Part shown: positions 28,774 to 42,339 of the stretch, in pieces | Layout of the letters: the number at the start of each line of letters is the position of its first letter | Numbering within the stretch: position 1 is the stretch's first letter | Origin: JBBATK01 sp044224515 | GTDB taxonomy: Bacteria; Bacteroidota; Ignavibacteria; Kapaibacteriales; NICIL-2 | Length of the DNA: 64,000 bases | Reading direction: 5' to 3' | NCBI GenBank assembly: GCA_044224515.1 | Contig: JBGAKH010000004.1 | Coordinates: forward strand, 310,001-374,000 | The notes under the pieces: model-generated | What the model was told of the DNA's origin: nothing | Database searches by the model: none | The model's input: only the letters and a program-made list of their open reading frames with translations | Translations under genes and position numbers: made by a program

Positions 28774-29106
28774 ACATTGCCGAGATGGAGCACGGACAGA
28801 GATCGTTCCTCCTGTCACTCCTTACGACAGTCTTATACCCGCCGAAAGAAAATGTCCCACTCTGAATTGAGTCTAGTACGAAGCCTGGCGCATCGATCGA
28901 ACGATGAGTCATAGTTCCCTTTTAACTCTGCACGGTGTAGTATCCGGAGTTGTCTCAACAATGAAGTGCCGTGAAGTGCCGTTGCCTGCTCAATGAAAAG
29001 GAAGCCAAGACTTCGGTGGGGTGCAAAACAACTCTGCCTCGATGCGCATGCGCATCGAGGCAGAGACATAAAACACTCTGTAGCTTCTAAGAGGCTTTTG
29101 AAAGCA
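28774..29106. other. Convergent intergenic region
   Basis: This stretch of about 330 bp between the TolC-like gene (plus) and actF (minus) holds a 34-bp palindromic terminator. It also has a 10-bp direct repeat (GAAGTGCCGT twice, 28963-28982). No coding sequence or RNA gene was seen. Confidence 0.6.
29025..29065 (-). terminator. Perfect 34-bp palindrome ending the respiratory operon
   Basis: Bases 29032-29065 form a perfect inverted repeat (17 bp per arm, centre GCA-TGC). On the minus strand it is followed by TTGTTTT, so it would terminate transcription coming out of actF, about 40 bp after the stop. Confidence 0.75.
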
Positions 29107-30336
29107 TTAGATACGATCGTAGGAGCCTGACTGGTACTCCATGGATTCGTGGAGATAGGGATCGTTGTATGCAACAGCAGGATGTTTCTTGAAGGCCATA
29201 GAGCCAACAAAAAGGAAAATACCACCCATTGCAAGCACGCCACTTAAACCGGCAATAACCAAATTCATGGAGAAGGTCGGAGTCTCGCCCGCTCCCCCGA
29301 ACACCGGTAGTATTACCCAACAGAGATCAAGGAAATGCGCAATCAAAATAATGATAGCTGCGATCGAAATCAGTTTGGGATTACGCTTCACGTCTTGACG
29401 GAGCAAGAAGAGGAACGAGGTAAAGAATCCGACAATCAACGACGACCAGCCAAAGAACTCCCAGCCACCCTGTAAGCGCTTAGCGTAATAGAAAGTTTCT
29501 TCGGGCATATTTCCGTACCAAATGATGTAGTACTGAGAAAACGCAACGTAGGTCCAGAATATGGTAAAGGCAAACATAAGCTTACCCAAATCATGGTAAT
29601 GCTCGCGAGTGATAACATCTTTCAGATAGCCTTCGCGATTCAACAGGTTCGTGAACAGGAGCATTACAGCAGCTGTGGAGACGAAGTTGCCACCAAAGTA
29701 GTAGACACCGAAGATGGTGCTGAACCATTTTGGTTCTAGAGACATCATGAGATCAAAAGCGACGAAGGTGATGGTCAGCGCATAGCCTATGATAAACGGA
29801 GCAGCGCGTTTCCAATTCTTGCGGGTCGGAGTAAGATCGTCTGTTGTGTCCTGCTTAATGGAGTTGCCCACCATAAAGCTGTGCATCGCGTACCAGAAGA
29901 GTACGTAAAAAATGATGCGACCATAAAAGAAGGTATGATCCAAGTAAAGGGCTTTAAAACTACCCGGGGCCATTAACTCAGAAAGGTGGTGATCTCCGGC
30001 CGGGTTCCACCAAGAATAAATCTTCGGCGCTAAAAAGAGAATCGGCAACATGGTTAGTGGAACACCAATTTTGACATTGGTCCCCAATAACTCCGCAATG
30101 CGACGAATGGAGACTGCCCAACCGGCATTGGCGAGGTAGCTCAGCGTCGAAAAGAACAACATGGTTACACTAATTCCGGTAACGTACATAAAACCAAGAA
30201 TGTAGCCGGCATAGAAGTTCTGCATACCTGCTGCTGCCATAGCACCTAGGCCCACTGCACCTACTACAAGAAGGATAATGCCGTAGGTCTGCATTTTCTT
30301 TACAAAGGGAGTATCTGCTAGATTATATGTTTTCAT
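29107..30336 (-). CDS. actF: Alternative complex III subunit ActF (NrfD-like membrane protein)
   Basis: Integral membrane subunit of the quinol:cytochrome c oxidoreductase alternative complex III. The start at 30336 overlaps the operon tightly: an AGGAGG lies in the end of actE, and the ATG is 1 nt past its stop. This gives 409 residues (an upstream open frame is an artefact). About ten hydrophobic helices are seen, for example GIILLVVGAVGLGAMAAAG near the N terminus and WEFFGWSSLIVGFFTSFLFLL late. ActF is homologous to ActC, and the two form the membrane pair around the quinol pathway. Last gene of the operon. Confidence 0.9.
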   Translation of the reverse strand: MKTYNLADTPFVKKMQTYGIILLVVGAVGLGAMAAAGMQNFYAGYILGFMYVTGISVTMLFFSTLSYLANAGWAVSIRRIAELLGTNVKIGVPLTMLPILFLAPKIYSWWNPAGDHHLSELMAPGSFKALYLDHTFFYGRIIFYVLFWYAMHSFMVGNSIKQDTTDDLTPTRKNWKRAAPFIIGYALTITFVAFDLMMSLEPKWFSTIFGVYYFGGNFVSTAAVMLLFTNLLNREGYLKDVITREHYHDLGKLMFAFTIFWTYVAFSQYYIIWYGNMPEETFYYAKRLQGGWEFFGWSSLIVGFFTSFLFLLRQDVKRNPKLISIAAIIILIAHFLDLCWVILPVFGGAGETPTFSMNLVIAGLSGVLAMGGIFLFVGSMAFKKHPAVAYNDPYLHESMEYQSGSYDRI

Positions 30337-30337
30337 G

Positions 30338-30991
30338 TTACTTCCCTCCTGCGGTTGTTGAGGCAGAGCTATCAGACGGTGTAGCAGCGGCCACCGGAGC
30401 GCCGCCCGCAGCCTTGCTTTGTAGTTCACGAATAAAACGCACAATTGCCCAGCGATCCGGCTCAGAGATACGGTCGCCATAGGCAGGCATGATGTTTTGT
30501 CCGACACTAATGATATGGAATAGCTTCGCATCAGAATAGGCGCGAGCCACATCACGAGTGATATTCATGGTCTCGGTTGCACCAAATTCCGGTGCGCGCT
30601 TATGCACCAATCCATCACCGGTGCCACCAAAGTTGTGACAGGGTGAGCAGAAGGTATAAAAGCGATTTTGTCCGCGAGCAAGAACGAATTCAGAATTAGG
30701 CAAGGGGTTTCCGGCTGCAAAAGCAGCTTCAGCCTTATCGACATCGCCGGCAGCAAAAGGATACACATGACCGTCGCGCGGGACAGTATTCGCAACCGGT
30801 TCTCTATTCGACTTGCGATCGACGAAATAGCTCGATCCCGTTTGGGGTTTGACTTTGAATTGATCATCCATGTCGGCGAGCATCATGATCGGCGGCTGCT
30901 CGCTGTACCAGGGAATGTACCCTGCCAGGAGCGCGCCGACGAAGCCTGCAAGGCCGAGTCCGAGGACGATCCAAAACACTGACAACTTCAT
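30338..30991 (-). CDS. actE: Alternative complex III monohaem cytochrome c subunit ActE
   Basis: A membrane-anchored cytochrome c, 217 residues, carrying one CXXCH haem site (CSPCH, about residue 116-120, in FYTFCSPCHNFGGTGDG). An N-terminal hydrophobic helix (about 5-26) exports and anchors it; it has no cysteine for a lipobox there. ActE passes electrons from the complex towards the terminal oxidase or its donor. The last 25 residues are Ala/Ser-rich and probably disordered. It lies between actD and actF with tight spacing. Confidence 0.9.
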   Translation of the reverse strand: MKLSVFWIVLGLGLAGFVGALLAGYIPWYSEQPPIMMLADMDDQFKVKPQTGSSYFVDRKSNREPVANTVPRDGHVYPFAAGDVDKAEAAFAAGNPLPNSEFVLARGQNRFYTFCSPCHNFGGTGDGLVHKRAPEFGATETMNITRDVARAYSDAKLFHIISVGQNIMPAYGDRISEPDRWAIVRFIRELQSKAAGGAPVAAATPSDSSASTTAGGK

Positions 30992-31039
30992 GTTCTTATT
31001 CCGATTAGTAGATGTTCTTTGTTGATTGAGGTACCGACA

Positions 31040-31582
31040 CTAGTGCTGCTCATCACCTTCACGAACGACACGCACATCATTTGCGCCAAGAGACTTCATG
31101 AAGCTGACAACCGACTCTTCGTTGAAGCGAGCATCTTCCGCATAAATTCCGAGCACAAACTCATCGTCTGTCGCTTTGCGGAATCCGGCATCATTTTGAA
31201 ATGGATGCCACCAGGTCGGGATCTTGCTTAATGCGAGGAGTCCGACGACAGTCGAAATAGCACACAATAGCACTGTTAACTCAAAGTCGATTGGAATTGA
31301 AAATTGGAAGGCGAACAGTTGCTTGCCACCAATATTCAACTTGTAGTCTACGGCACCGGTCCACGCTTGCAAACCAAGTGCGGTAGCAGTACCACAGATA
31401 GCACCGACAAACGAGATGTACGGGAGGATGGTGCGCTTCACACCCATCACTCTATCCAAGCCGTGAACCGGGTACGGCGTAAAGCAATCATAGTTCGTGA
31501 ATCCGGCTTTGTTTGTCTTCTCAGCCGCATTCGTGATTGCTTGAGCATCCGTGAAATTTCCAAGTACGCCTGCAATTTTCAT
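31040..31582 (-). CDS. actD: Alternative complex III subunit ActD (DUF3341)
   Basis: A two-helix membrane subunit of alternative complex III. From ATG 31582 (TAAG-ATG junction with actC) it has 180 residues. Signature features are the N-terminal soluble part (MKIAGVLGNFTDAQAITNAA), the loop YDCFTPYPVHGLDRVMGVKR, two membrane helices separated by FAFQFSIPIDFELTVLL, and the SKIPTWWHPFQNDAGF segment. This matches the DUF3341/ActD family. A GTG or upstream ATG extension would overlap actC and is unlikely. Confidence 0.92.
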   Translation of the reverse strand: MKIAGVLGNFTDAQAITNAAEKTNKAGFTNYDCFTPYPVHGLDRVMGVKRTILPYISFVGAICGTATALGLQAWTGAVDYKLNIGGKQLFAFQFSIPIDFELTVLLCAISTVVGLLALSKIPTWWHPFQNDAGFRKATDDEFVLGIYAEDARFNEESVVSFMKSLGANDVRVVREGDEQH

Positions 31583-31583
31583 C

Positions 31584-33020
31584 TTAATGTCCTCCTCCAA
31601 ATGTATGCTCTGTCGATACTGCGGCGCTTGTGCCGTGATGAGCGTGATCATCATGTCCGTGATGCGGTTGAGCATACGGCATGATCGACTTCACTTCGGC
31701 GATAGCGATAACAGGAATGAACTTCGAGAAGAGCAAAAAGAGCGTCAAAAAGATACCGAAAGTACCCGCAAAAATCGAAACTTCAACCCAGGTCGGAGAG
31801 TAATAACCCCAGCTAGCCGGCAAGAAGTCGTGGTGTAATGACGTAGAAATAATCGTGAAACGTTCGAACCACATTCCGATGTTCACAAAAATCGAAATGA
31901 TGAACATCAAAGGAATGTTACGACGAAGTTTTGAAAACCAGAAGACTTGTGGCGAGATCACATTGCACAGAACCATGGTCCAGTAAGACCACGCGTAATC
32001 ACCAGTAGCTCGGTTCACGAACACAAAACCCTCGTAGTGGTTTCCACCGTACTGCGCGATAAAAAACTCCATTGCATACGCATAACCCACCATCATACCG
32101 GTAGCAAGGATAATCTTGTTCATATTATCCAAGTGCTTCATTGTGATGTACTCCTTGAGATCAAGGATTTCGCGCACAATGACAAGCAAGGTTACTACCA
32201 TGGCGAAACCGGAAAAAATAGCTCCGGCAACGAAGTAGGGCGGGAAAATAGTGGTGTGCCAACCGGGAAGAATACCGGCGGCAAAGTCAAGAGAAACCAC
32301 TGAGTGCACGGAGAGTACAAGTGGTGTTGACAAGCCTGCCAGGATCATATATGCCATTTCATAGTGGTGCCATCTGCGCATCGATCCGTCCCAACCTAGC
32401 GAGAAAAATCCATAGATCTTCTTCGCGATGTTGCTTTTCACGAAATCACGGACCGTCGCCAAGTCAGGAACCATACCGATAAACCAGAACATCGCAGAAA
32501 CAGCGAAGTAGGTATTTACAGCGAACACGTCCCACTCCAGCGGCGAACGGAAATTGGTCCATATCTGCATCTGGTTGCCCGGGGTGGGAATAAGCCAAGT
32601 GAAGAGCCACTGACGTCCGGTGTGCGACAACACCATGGTCGTCGCGTTGATCACCGCAAAAATCGTCATAGCTTCAGCCGACCTATTGATACCCGTACGC
32701 CATTTCTGACGGAAGAGGAACAAAATTGCTGAGATCAAGGTACCGGCGTGGCCAATACCGATCCAAAACACGAAGTTGGTGATGTCCCATCCCCAACCGA
32801 TAGGGTTATTCAATCCCCACACACCGATACCGTTAATCATGGTGTAGAGAATACAGCCCAATCCCCAAGCAGCTAGAGATCCGGAGAACCCTAGTGCCAT
32901 GAGAAATTTCATATTCGGTTTGGCTTCCGTGATGCTCGCGATCTTCCGGGTGATGTCACCCAGGGAAGGATTCCCGAGAACCAGCGGTTCGCGTTCAAAC
33001 CGTACAGCCTGCGTTTGCAT
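31584..33020 (-). CDS. actC: Alternative complex III subunit ActC (NrfD-like quinol-site membrane protein)
   Basis: The main quinol-oxidising membrane subunit, of the NrfD/PsrC family. It has 478 residues with about ten membrane helices; the conserved WGWDITNFVFWIGIGHAGTLISA segment lies near 75-100 and the helix with HSVVSLDFAAGILPGWHTTIFPPYF near 245-270. A His-rich C terminus follows (HHGHDDHAHH), which is not needed for the fold. It pairs with the iron-sulfur protein ActB on the periplasmic side. The spacing to actB is about 40 bp. Confidence 0.95.
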   Translation of the reverse strand: MQTQAVRFEREPLVLGNPSLGDITRKIASITEAKPNMKFLMALGFSGSLAAWGLGCILYTMINGIGVWGLNNPIGWGWDITNFVFWIGIGHAGTLISAILFLFRQKWRTGINRSAEAMTIFAVINATTMVLSHTGRQWLFTWLIPTPGNQMQIWTNFRSPLEWDVFAVNTYFAVSAMFWFIGMVPDLATVRDFVKSNIAKKIYGFFSLGWDGSMRRWHHYEMAYMILAGLSTPLVLSVHSVVSLDFAAGILPGWHTTIFPPYFVAGAIFSGFAMVVTLLVIVREILDLKEYITMKHLDNMNKIILATGMMVGYAYAMEFFIAQYGGNHYEGFVFVNRATGDYAWSYWTMVLCNVISPQVFWFSKLRRNIPLMFIISIFVNIGMWFERFTIISTSLHHDFLPASWGYYSPTWVEVSIFAGTFGIFLTLFLLFSKFIPVIAIAEVKSIMPYAQPHHGHDDHAHHGTSAAVSTEHTFGGGH

Positions 33021-33062
33021 AGTGTTCTTTACTCAGTGATTCTAAATTCTTTCTTTTCCAGA

Positions 33063-36095
<3,033 letters not shown>

Positions 36096-36192
36096 GATGA
36101 TTTCGAATAGTGTGTTTGTTTTTTTTCAATCTTGGCCTGCTGCTCCACTACGTGAAGTCAGGCAGGGTTTTCAGGAGCGTGTACTAGAGCAA

Positions 36193-36214
36193 CTCCGACG
36201 AACCGTTGTCGGAG
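36193..36214 (-). promoter_or_regulatory. Hairpin in the actA-actB spacer
   Basis: CTCCGAC and GTCGGAG (7 bp, perfect) flank an 8-nt loop in the only sizeable spacer of the act genes. There is no T tract on the minus strand. It could set relative transcript levels by processing or stability; function unproven. Confidence 0.4.
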
Positions 36215-36229
36215 AACTGACTGCATCGC

Positions 36230-36985
36230 TTAATGATGGCATGCCGAGCAGTTTTCGGGACCATAACCCGGCACCTTAGGATGCGGGATACCAGGAATCT
36301 CTTGCGCCGGTACGTCTGTCTCGAATTGTCCAAACTGCGGCTCGGTAATCGGACGCACACGTTGGGCTACGCCTCTAACCAAGTCGGGGTTTACGGACTT
36401 AAAAAGATTCTCTTTCGTCGTGAAGTCAACACGCGCACCGGTAAAGATCCCCGAAATCATTCGAGCAGGCACAACGTTCTTTTCGGGGTCGCGGTGGCAA
36501 TCCAAGCACCAACCCATTGAAAGAGCTTTGTTTTGCGACACCACACCTTGTTCTTCAATCTTCTCGTGACATGATTGACAATCAATTTGATTGCGAATGT
36601 GTCGACTGTGATCGAAGAACGCATAGTCAGGTAGCTTGTGCACGCGAACCCATTCGATTGGTTGGCCGCTTTCCCAACTATCACGAACCTGCTTAAGCTT
36701 CGGGCTCTCTGATTTCACAACAAGGTGGCAACCCATACAGGTGCTCGTGTTGGGAATCGGAGAGTGCGCTGACTTCTCAGCCGCGGAGTGACAATACTGA
36801 CAATGAATTGCCAATGTGTCAACGTGAAGCTTATGCGAAAACGGAACCGGTTGCTGCGGACGATATCCGCGGTCGGTTACACGATTCTGCATTCCGAAGA
36901 ATCCGACAGTGGCAAGAACAAACAAGCTCAAACCACCGAACATGAATCCCTTCTTTATTTTTTGATCTGTTGATCTATTAAACAT
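36230..36985 (-). CDS. actA: Alternative complex III pentahaem cytochrome c ActA
   Basis: Multihaem cytochrome subunit of alternative complex III. From ATG 36985 it has 251 residues, with one N-terminal membrane helix (about 12-34). Five CXXCH sites are visible: CQYCH, CMGCH, CQSCH, CLDCH and CSACH, the last right at the C terminus. Five haems is the usual count for ActA. Distal histidines such as VPFSHKLHVD and FDHSRH provide further ligands. The upstream in-frame ATG at 37045 would put a basic leader in front of the helix and overlap the previous gene, so it was rejected. Confidence 0.95.
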   Translation of the reverse strand: MFNRSTDQKIKKGFMFGGLSLFVLATVGFFGMQNRVTDRGYRPQQPVPFSHKLHVDTLAIHCQYCHSAAEKSAHSPIPNTSTCMGCHLVVKSESPKLKQVRDSWESGQPIEWVRVHKLPDYAFFDHSRHIRNQIDCQSCHEKIEEQGVVSQNKALSMGWCLDCHRDPEKNVVPARMISGIFTGARVDFTTKENLFKSVNPDLVRGVAQRVRPITEPQFGQFETDVPAQEIPGIPHPKVPGYGPENCSACHH

Positions 36986-36998
36986 AGGAGAAACCCGA

Positions 36999-37286
36999 TT
37001 ATTGATTCGCAATAGAAAGTGCACGCGCCTTCGCAAGCGTTGCACGTTTTATCTTCCACCAAATGAAGGTAGTGCCTCCACCCAGCAGACTAAAGAACAT
37101 TCCCAAGAAAAAGAGGACACTGTAAGAATAGCTTTCCCCAATCGATGCCTCAGCCGAGCCCGGTACGTAGGCATCCTTACAACTAGGACATGCCGAAAGG
37201 TTCAAAGAAAGAGTAACCACAACAAGCGCACAAGCCGTAACAAAGAGGCTTTGTGGAACAAGTATTTTGTGATTCTTTCTCTTCAT
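36999..37286 (-). CDS. Small membrane protein with a CPSCK motif, function unknown
   Basis: A 95-residue protein lying between the DUF420 gene (stop and start adjoin) and actA (13 bp). A signal-like helix (about 13-31) ends in SACPSCKDAYVPG, followed by a second membrane helix (about 55-77) and a basic tail. So a short loop with a CXXC pair would face the periplasm. The CXXC could bind copper or haem-related ligands or act in thiol exchange during oxidase assembly; this is inference from its operon alone. The cysteine in SAC may alternatively be lipidated. Confidence 0.7.
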   Translation of the reverse strand: MKRKNHKILVPQSLFVTACALVVVTLSLNLSACPSCKDAYVPGSAEASIGESYSYSVLFFLGMFFSLLGGGTTFIWWKIKRATLAKARALSIANQ

Positions 37287-37847
37287 TTACACTGATGTTG
37301 GAAACCAGACATACAACATTAAGTACACCACAACTCCACTTAACGTAACGTAGAGCCATAACGGAAAAGTCAGCCTGGCAATCTTTTTGTGCTTCCCAAA
37401 TTCCCCACGCCATGACCGAATGATCGTGTACAAGGCAAGAGGTACAATACCCGCTGCCAAAACGATGTGCGTGATTAGAATGCCAAAATACACCATTCTT
37501 ATCACACCTTCCCCTCCAAAATGCGTTGGTTCCGCTTTTTGTGAGTGATACAGCACGTACGAGATGAGAAAAACGCACGAAAGGCTAAAAGCACTGAGCA
37601 TTAACGTACGATGCACGGTGCGCTGACCGCGCCGAATCGCCAAAAAACCCAGAGTTAAGAGGAGTGCACAGCTGCCATTGAGGAAAGCATGAAAGCGAGG
37701 AGCATAGCTGACGTCCATTGCATTGAGCGACAAAGCACCCGGGAACATCAACATAAACGCTACGAGGGCTACGACCACGAGGCTAAGCGAACTCACGATG
37801 ATTCGCAAGTTTGACTCAGACACGTTTTGCAGCATACCTGATGTCAT
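37287..37847 (-). CDS. DUF420 membrane protein (CtaM/YozB-like oxidase assembly factor)
   Basis: A polytopic membrane protein of 186 residues with about five hydrophobic helices. It has the conserved DUF420 histidines: APRFHAFLNGS (about 50), HRTLML (about 80), LYHSQKAEPTHFGG (about 103) and ILITHIVLA (about 125). In firmicutes a DUF420 protein (CtaM) is needed for activity of haem A-containing oxidases. Here the gene lies between the SCO gene and the CPSCK protein, in an oxidase operon, which fits an assembly role. Confidence 0.85.
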   Translation of the reverse strand: MTSGMLQNVSESNLRIIVSSLSLVVVALVAFMLMFPGALSLNAMDVSYAPRFHAFLNGSCALLLTLGFLAIRRGQRTVHRTLMLSAFSLSCVFLISYVLYHSQKAEPTHFGGEGVIRMVYFGILITHIVLAAGIVPLALYTIIRSWRGEFGKHKKIARLTFPLWLYVTLSGVVVYLMLYVWFPTSV

Positions 37848-37850
37848 ACG

Positions 37851-38462
37851 TCAATGAACCCCTTCCTGTACCAATCGTCCGATATCAACTCGAAGTTGCT
37901 GAACCTTCGCTGAGTCCATACTGTCATAATATCCACGAATCTGGTTCGTCTGATCAACAAGTACATATCTTGGACTGTGTGCTGCCGGTTCCACCGGGTC
38001 GCTGAGTAAAAAACCTTTTACACTGAGCTCCCGGACGGAGTCCAAGCTCATGCGGACGAAATACCATCGATCCTTTTCCGCGTTGTACTGTCGGGCATAG
38101 TCCTGAAGTACCTCGGGGGTATCGGTATTCGGATCGACTGTCAAAGAAACAAACTTAACATTTGTTCCGGCTAATCCCAGCTGAAATTCACGCAAATTTC
38201 CATTCATGACCGGGCATACACCCTGGCATGAACTGAACATAAACGACGCGAGCCACACACTCCCTTTGAGCTGTTCACTGTCAAATGGTCGGCCCCATGC
38301 GTCTGTACCAACTACTCTCGGAGCAGCCTTCACTATGGGAAGAATACTGTCTAATGCGCTCTTCCCTTTAGAAGCGTTCGACTCCTTCGTACATCCCTGT
38401 GTGACAATAACTATGCTGCCCACAAAGAGCAGCGCAGCTACCAAGATCTTTTTCATTGTCAT
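37851..38462 (-). CDS. SCO1/SenC-family copper chaperone, lipoprotein
   Basis: Delivers copper to the CuA site of oxidase subunit II. It has 203 residues. The N terminus is a lipoprotein signal (VTQGC, lipidated Cys at about 24). The thioredoxin-like domain carries the copper-binding CXXXC motif (SSCQGVCPVMNGN, about 78-90) and the distal histidine (HSPRYVLVD, about 163). A second in-frame ATG 6 nt downstream is an alternative start. It lies between subunit IV and the DUF420 gene. Confidence 0.92.
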   Translation of the reverse strand: MTMKKILVAALLFVGSIVIVTQGCTKESNASKGKSALDSILPIVKAAPRVVGTDAWGRPFDSEQLKGSVWLASFMFSSCQGVCPVMNGNLREFQLGLAGTNVKFVSLTVDPNTDTPEVLQDYARQYNAEKDRWYFVRMSLDSVRELSVKGFLLSDPVEPAAHSPRYVLVDQTNQIRGYYDSMDSAKVQQLRVDIGRLVQEGVH

Positions 38463-38497
38463 CCCACAATTTCCAACCGTCTACAAACTGTCCGTCG

Positions 38498-38824
38498 TTA
38501 GAAGGGGTGATGGAATGTCTCTAGATTCGTTAGAGCAAATACCATCACCACAAACAAAAATACAGGTACAAGGATAAATGCACGTAAGTACTTGTTATCA
38601 AATTTGAGGTGCATGAAGATCCAGAGAACAAGGCAAACTTTTACAGTTGCTATAAGCAAGCCGATGCCCAAGTTCAAAAGAACACCAAACTGTCCCATCG
38701 CCGCACCAAAGTGTATGTACTCTGCGGCACCTACCGTGACTGCCGTCAAGGCAATCAGTCCACCAAATACTCGATAATACGCCACGCGTGAATCGCCGTG
38801 TCCGTGCTCGTGTGTCTGTGACAT
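38498..38824 (-). CDS. Cytochrome c oxidase subunit IV (caa3 type, CoxD/CtaF-like)
   Basis: A small membrane subunit of 108 residues. The start at 38824 is chosen because a GGAG sits 9 nt upstream; ATGs at 38830 and 38833 are possible. A His-rich N terminus (MSQTHEHGHGD) is followed by three membrane helices, with VKVCLVLWIFMHLKFDNKYL, the pattern of COX4_pro/caa3 subunit IV proteins. It is 19 bp after coxC. An in-frame open frame extending back to 39010 is an artefact overlapping coxC. Confidence 0.85.
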   Translation of the reverse strand: MSQTHEHGHGDSRVAYYRVFGGLIALTAVTVGAAEYIHFGAAMGQFGVLLNLGIGLLIATVKVCLVLWIFMHLKFDNKYLRAFILVPVFLFVVMVFALTNLETFHHPF

Positions 38825-38843
38825 GCTCATCATCTCCGATGTA

Positions 38844-39443
38844 TTAGTGTAATGTTGGGAAAAGCAGATACAAGGCCGGGAACAAGAAAATCCAGACCAA
38901 ATCGACAAAGTGCCAATACAATCCCAGAACTTCCACTCGATGTGTACGTGTATAGCCCTTCTTTGTAAAGGAGCGGAAAAACATCCATGCCATCGGAATG
39001 ATTCCACCAATCACGTGCAAACCGTGAAAACCGGTCATCAAAAAGTAAAAGGCATAAAAGATATTGCTGCTCGGGAAATGATGATGATGGAACTTGGCAG
39101 AGTATTCGAAGAACTTCACCGTCAAAAAGCCGAAGGCACACAAAAGTGTGATACCCATGAAGAGCTGAAACATTCCACGGTTCTGTCGCTCATTGTGATA
39201 GATCGCTAAAGCCATTGTCAGCGAACTCGAAATCAGGAAAACGGTGTTAAGCGTTGCCAAGGCAACGTTTAACTCATGAGAACTCTCAGTAAACAAGTCG
39301 ATGTTCCCATTACGCAATACAATAAAGGCACCGAAGAAGCCGGAAAAGAACATGATTTCGGAAGCCAGGAAGATCCACATCACAAGTTTTCCGTGATTGA
39401 TTCCCGACACCGGCTCATGCCGCAGGTCAAGTGCTAATGACAT
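38844..39443 (-). CDS. coxC: Cytochrome c oxidase subunit III
   Basis: Membrane subunit of the haem-copper oxidase, 199 residues with five helices, as in bacterial subunits without the first two helices. From ATG 39443 it starts MSLALDLRHE, with GAGGT 5 nt upstream; a TTG at 39476 would overlap ctaB and is less likely. Family motifs: WIFLASEIMFFSGFFGAF (about 23-40), FYFLMTGFHGLHVIGG (about 130-145) and the C-terminal YWHFVDLVWIFLFPALYL. Confidence 0.93.
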   Translation of the reverse strand: MSLALDLRHEPVSGINHGKLVMWIFLASEIMFFSGFFGAFIVLRNGNIDLFTESSHELNVALATLNTVFLISSSLTMALAIYHNERQNRGMFQLFMGITLLCAFGFLTVKFFEYSAKFHHHHFPSSNIFYAFYFLMTGFHGLHVIGGIIPMAWMFFRSFTKKGYTRTHRVEVLGLYWHFVDLVWIFLFPALYLLFPTLH

Positions 39444-39459
39444 AATTACCTCGTTAGTT

Positions 39460-40395
39460 TCAGATTTTATCGACAAACATGAAGAGAAAGACCCCCATCA
39501 AAAAAGCATAGGAGGCTAACAGTAGTTTACGGGCATTGCTGACGGAAGCATCTCTGGTTGTGGCATATGCACGCCACACAAAAAATGCACTCAAAGCGCA
39601 GAAACCGATCAAGTATAAGGTTCCGACAATGTTGTAGTGGAACAACAGATATCCGATTGGAACCAATGCAACTGCGTATCCAAGAGCATGTCGCGCTACC
39701 ATAGGTGCTGACCCCTCTCCCTTTCCTAACAACGCAAATCCGCTTCGCTGATAATCGATTCGATACATAATGGCAAGCGCCAAAAAGTGCGGCATTTGCC
39801 ACAAGAACATGAGTCCAAATAGGATCCATGCTCCCGCTGTAAGCTCATGTGAGCCCGCTGTCCAGCCACCCATCGCCGGTAAAGCACCCGGTATTCCACC
39901 CAATAGCATCGCAGTCCATGAACGCTTCTTCAACGGAGTGTAGAGTACGGTGTAGCTAATGTGCGTGATGAGAGCAAGAGCGAAGCTGATATGATCGACA
40001 AAAAACAGAGCCGTCGCGCCTAGGATCGACGTAACGACGGCGAAGATCAACGAATGTTCTGCCTGCAGAAGTCCGGAAGGAATAGGGCGGTTGCTTGTGC
40101 GCTTCATCAACGCATCTGCATCACGCTCCAAATACTGGTTGAATGAACATGCACCCGCACTGATACAGGCAGTTCCAATCAAGCACAAAACAAAGTGAAG
40201 TAAATGAGGTACAGACGCGAAGTACGAGTTATCTCCCACTGCTAGGTAATAGCCGGCCGCAGCCGTCAACACTACCATTTGGGTAATGCCTGGCTTGCTG
40301 AGTTCGTAATAGCCGCGTAGCTTCATGGCTAAGCCGAACTTCTGTTCCGAGCTATGCTCCGTGCCTTCTATCGCTGTAATCTCGACGAGTTCCAC
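39460..40395 (-). CDS. ctaB: Protohaem IX farnesyltransferase (haem O synthase)
   Basis: Attaches the farnesyl tail to haem B to give haem O, the precursor of haem A used by the oxidase. It belongs to the UbiA prenyltransferase superfamily, 311 residues, about eight helices. The prenyl-diphosphate/Mg site NQYLERDADALMKRTSNRP lies at about 86-104, and the second motif region RIDYQRSGFALL at about 215-226. It sits between coxA and coxC. No ctaA (haem A synthase) is present in the operon; whether the enzyme makes haem A or O chemistry final cannot be read here. Confidence 0.93.
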   Translation of the reverse strand: MELVEITAIEGTEHSSEQKFGLAMKLRGYYELSKPGITQMVVLTAAAGYYLAVGDNSYFASVPHLLHFVLCLIGTACISAGACSFNQYLERDADALMKRTSNRPIPSGLLQAEHSLIFAVVTSILGATALFFVDHISFALALITHISYTVLYTPLKKRSWTAMLLGGIPGALPAMGGWTAGSHELTAGAWILFGLMFLWQMPHFLALAIMYRIDYQRSGFALLGKGEGSAPMVARHALGYAVALVPIGYLLFHYNIVGTLYLIGFCALSAFFVWRAYATTRDASVSNARKLLLASYAFLMGVFLFMFVDKI

Positions 40396-40440
40396 TTTTG
40401 TTGCTTGTAGCTGTAAAATTACACTGAATCTTCGGACCTT

Positions 40441-42294
<1,854 letters not shown>

Positions 42295-42339
42295 TGTGTA
42301 AAGCCTCGCGAATTGTTAGAGTCTATTCCAAAATGCACC

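Noticed and set aside
28963..28982. Direct repeat GAAGTGCCGT twice
   Set aside because: Only two short copies and no neighbouring structure; too small to call a CRISPR or regulatory array.
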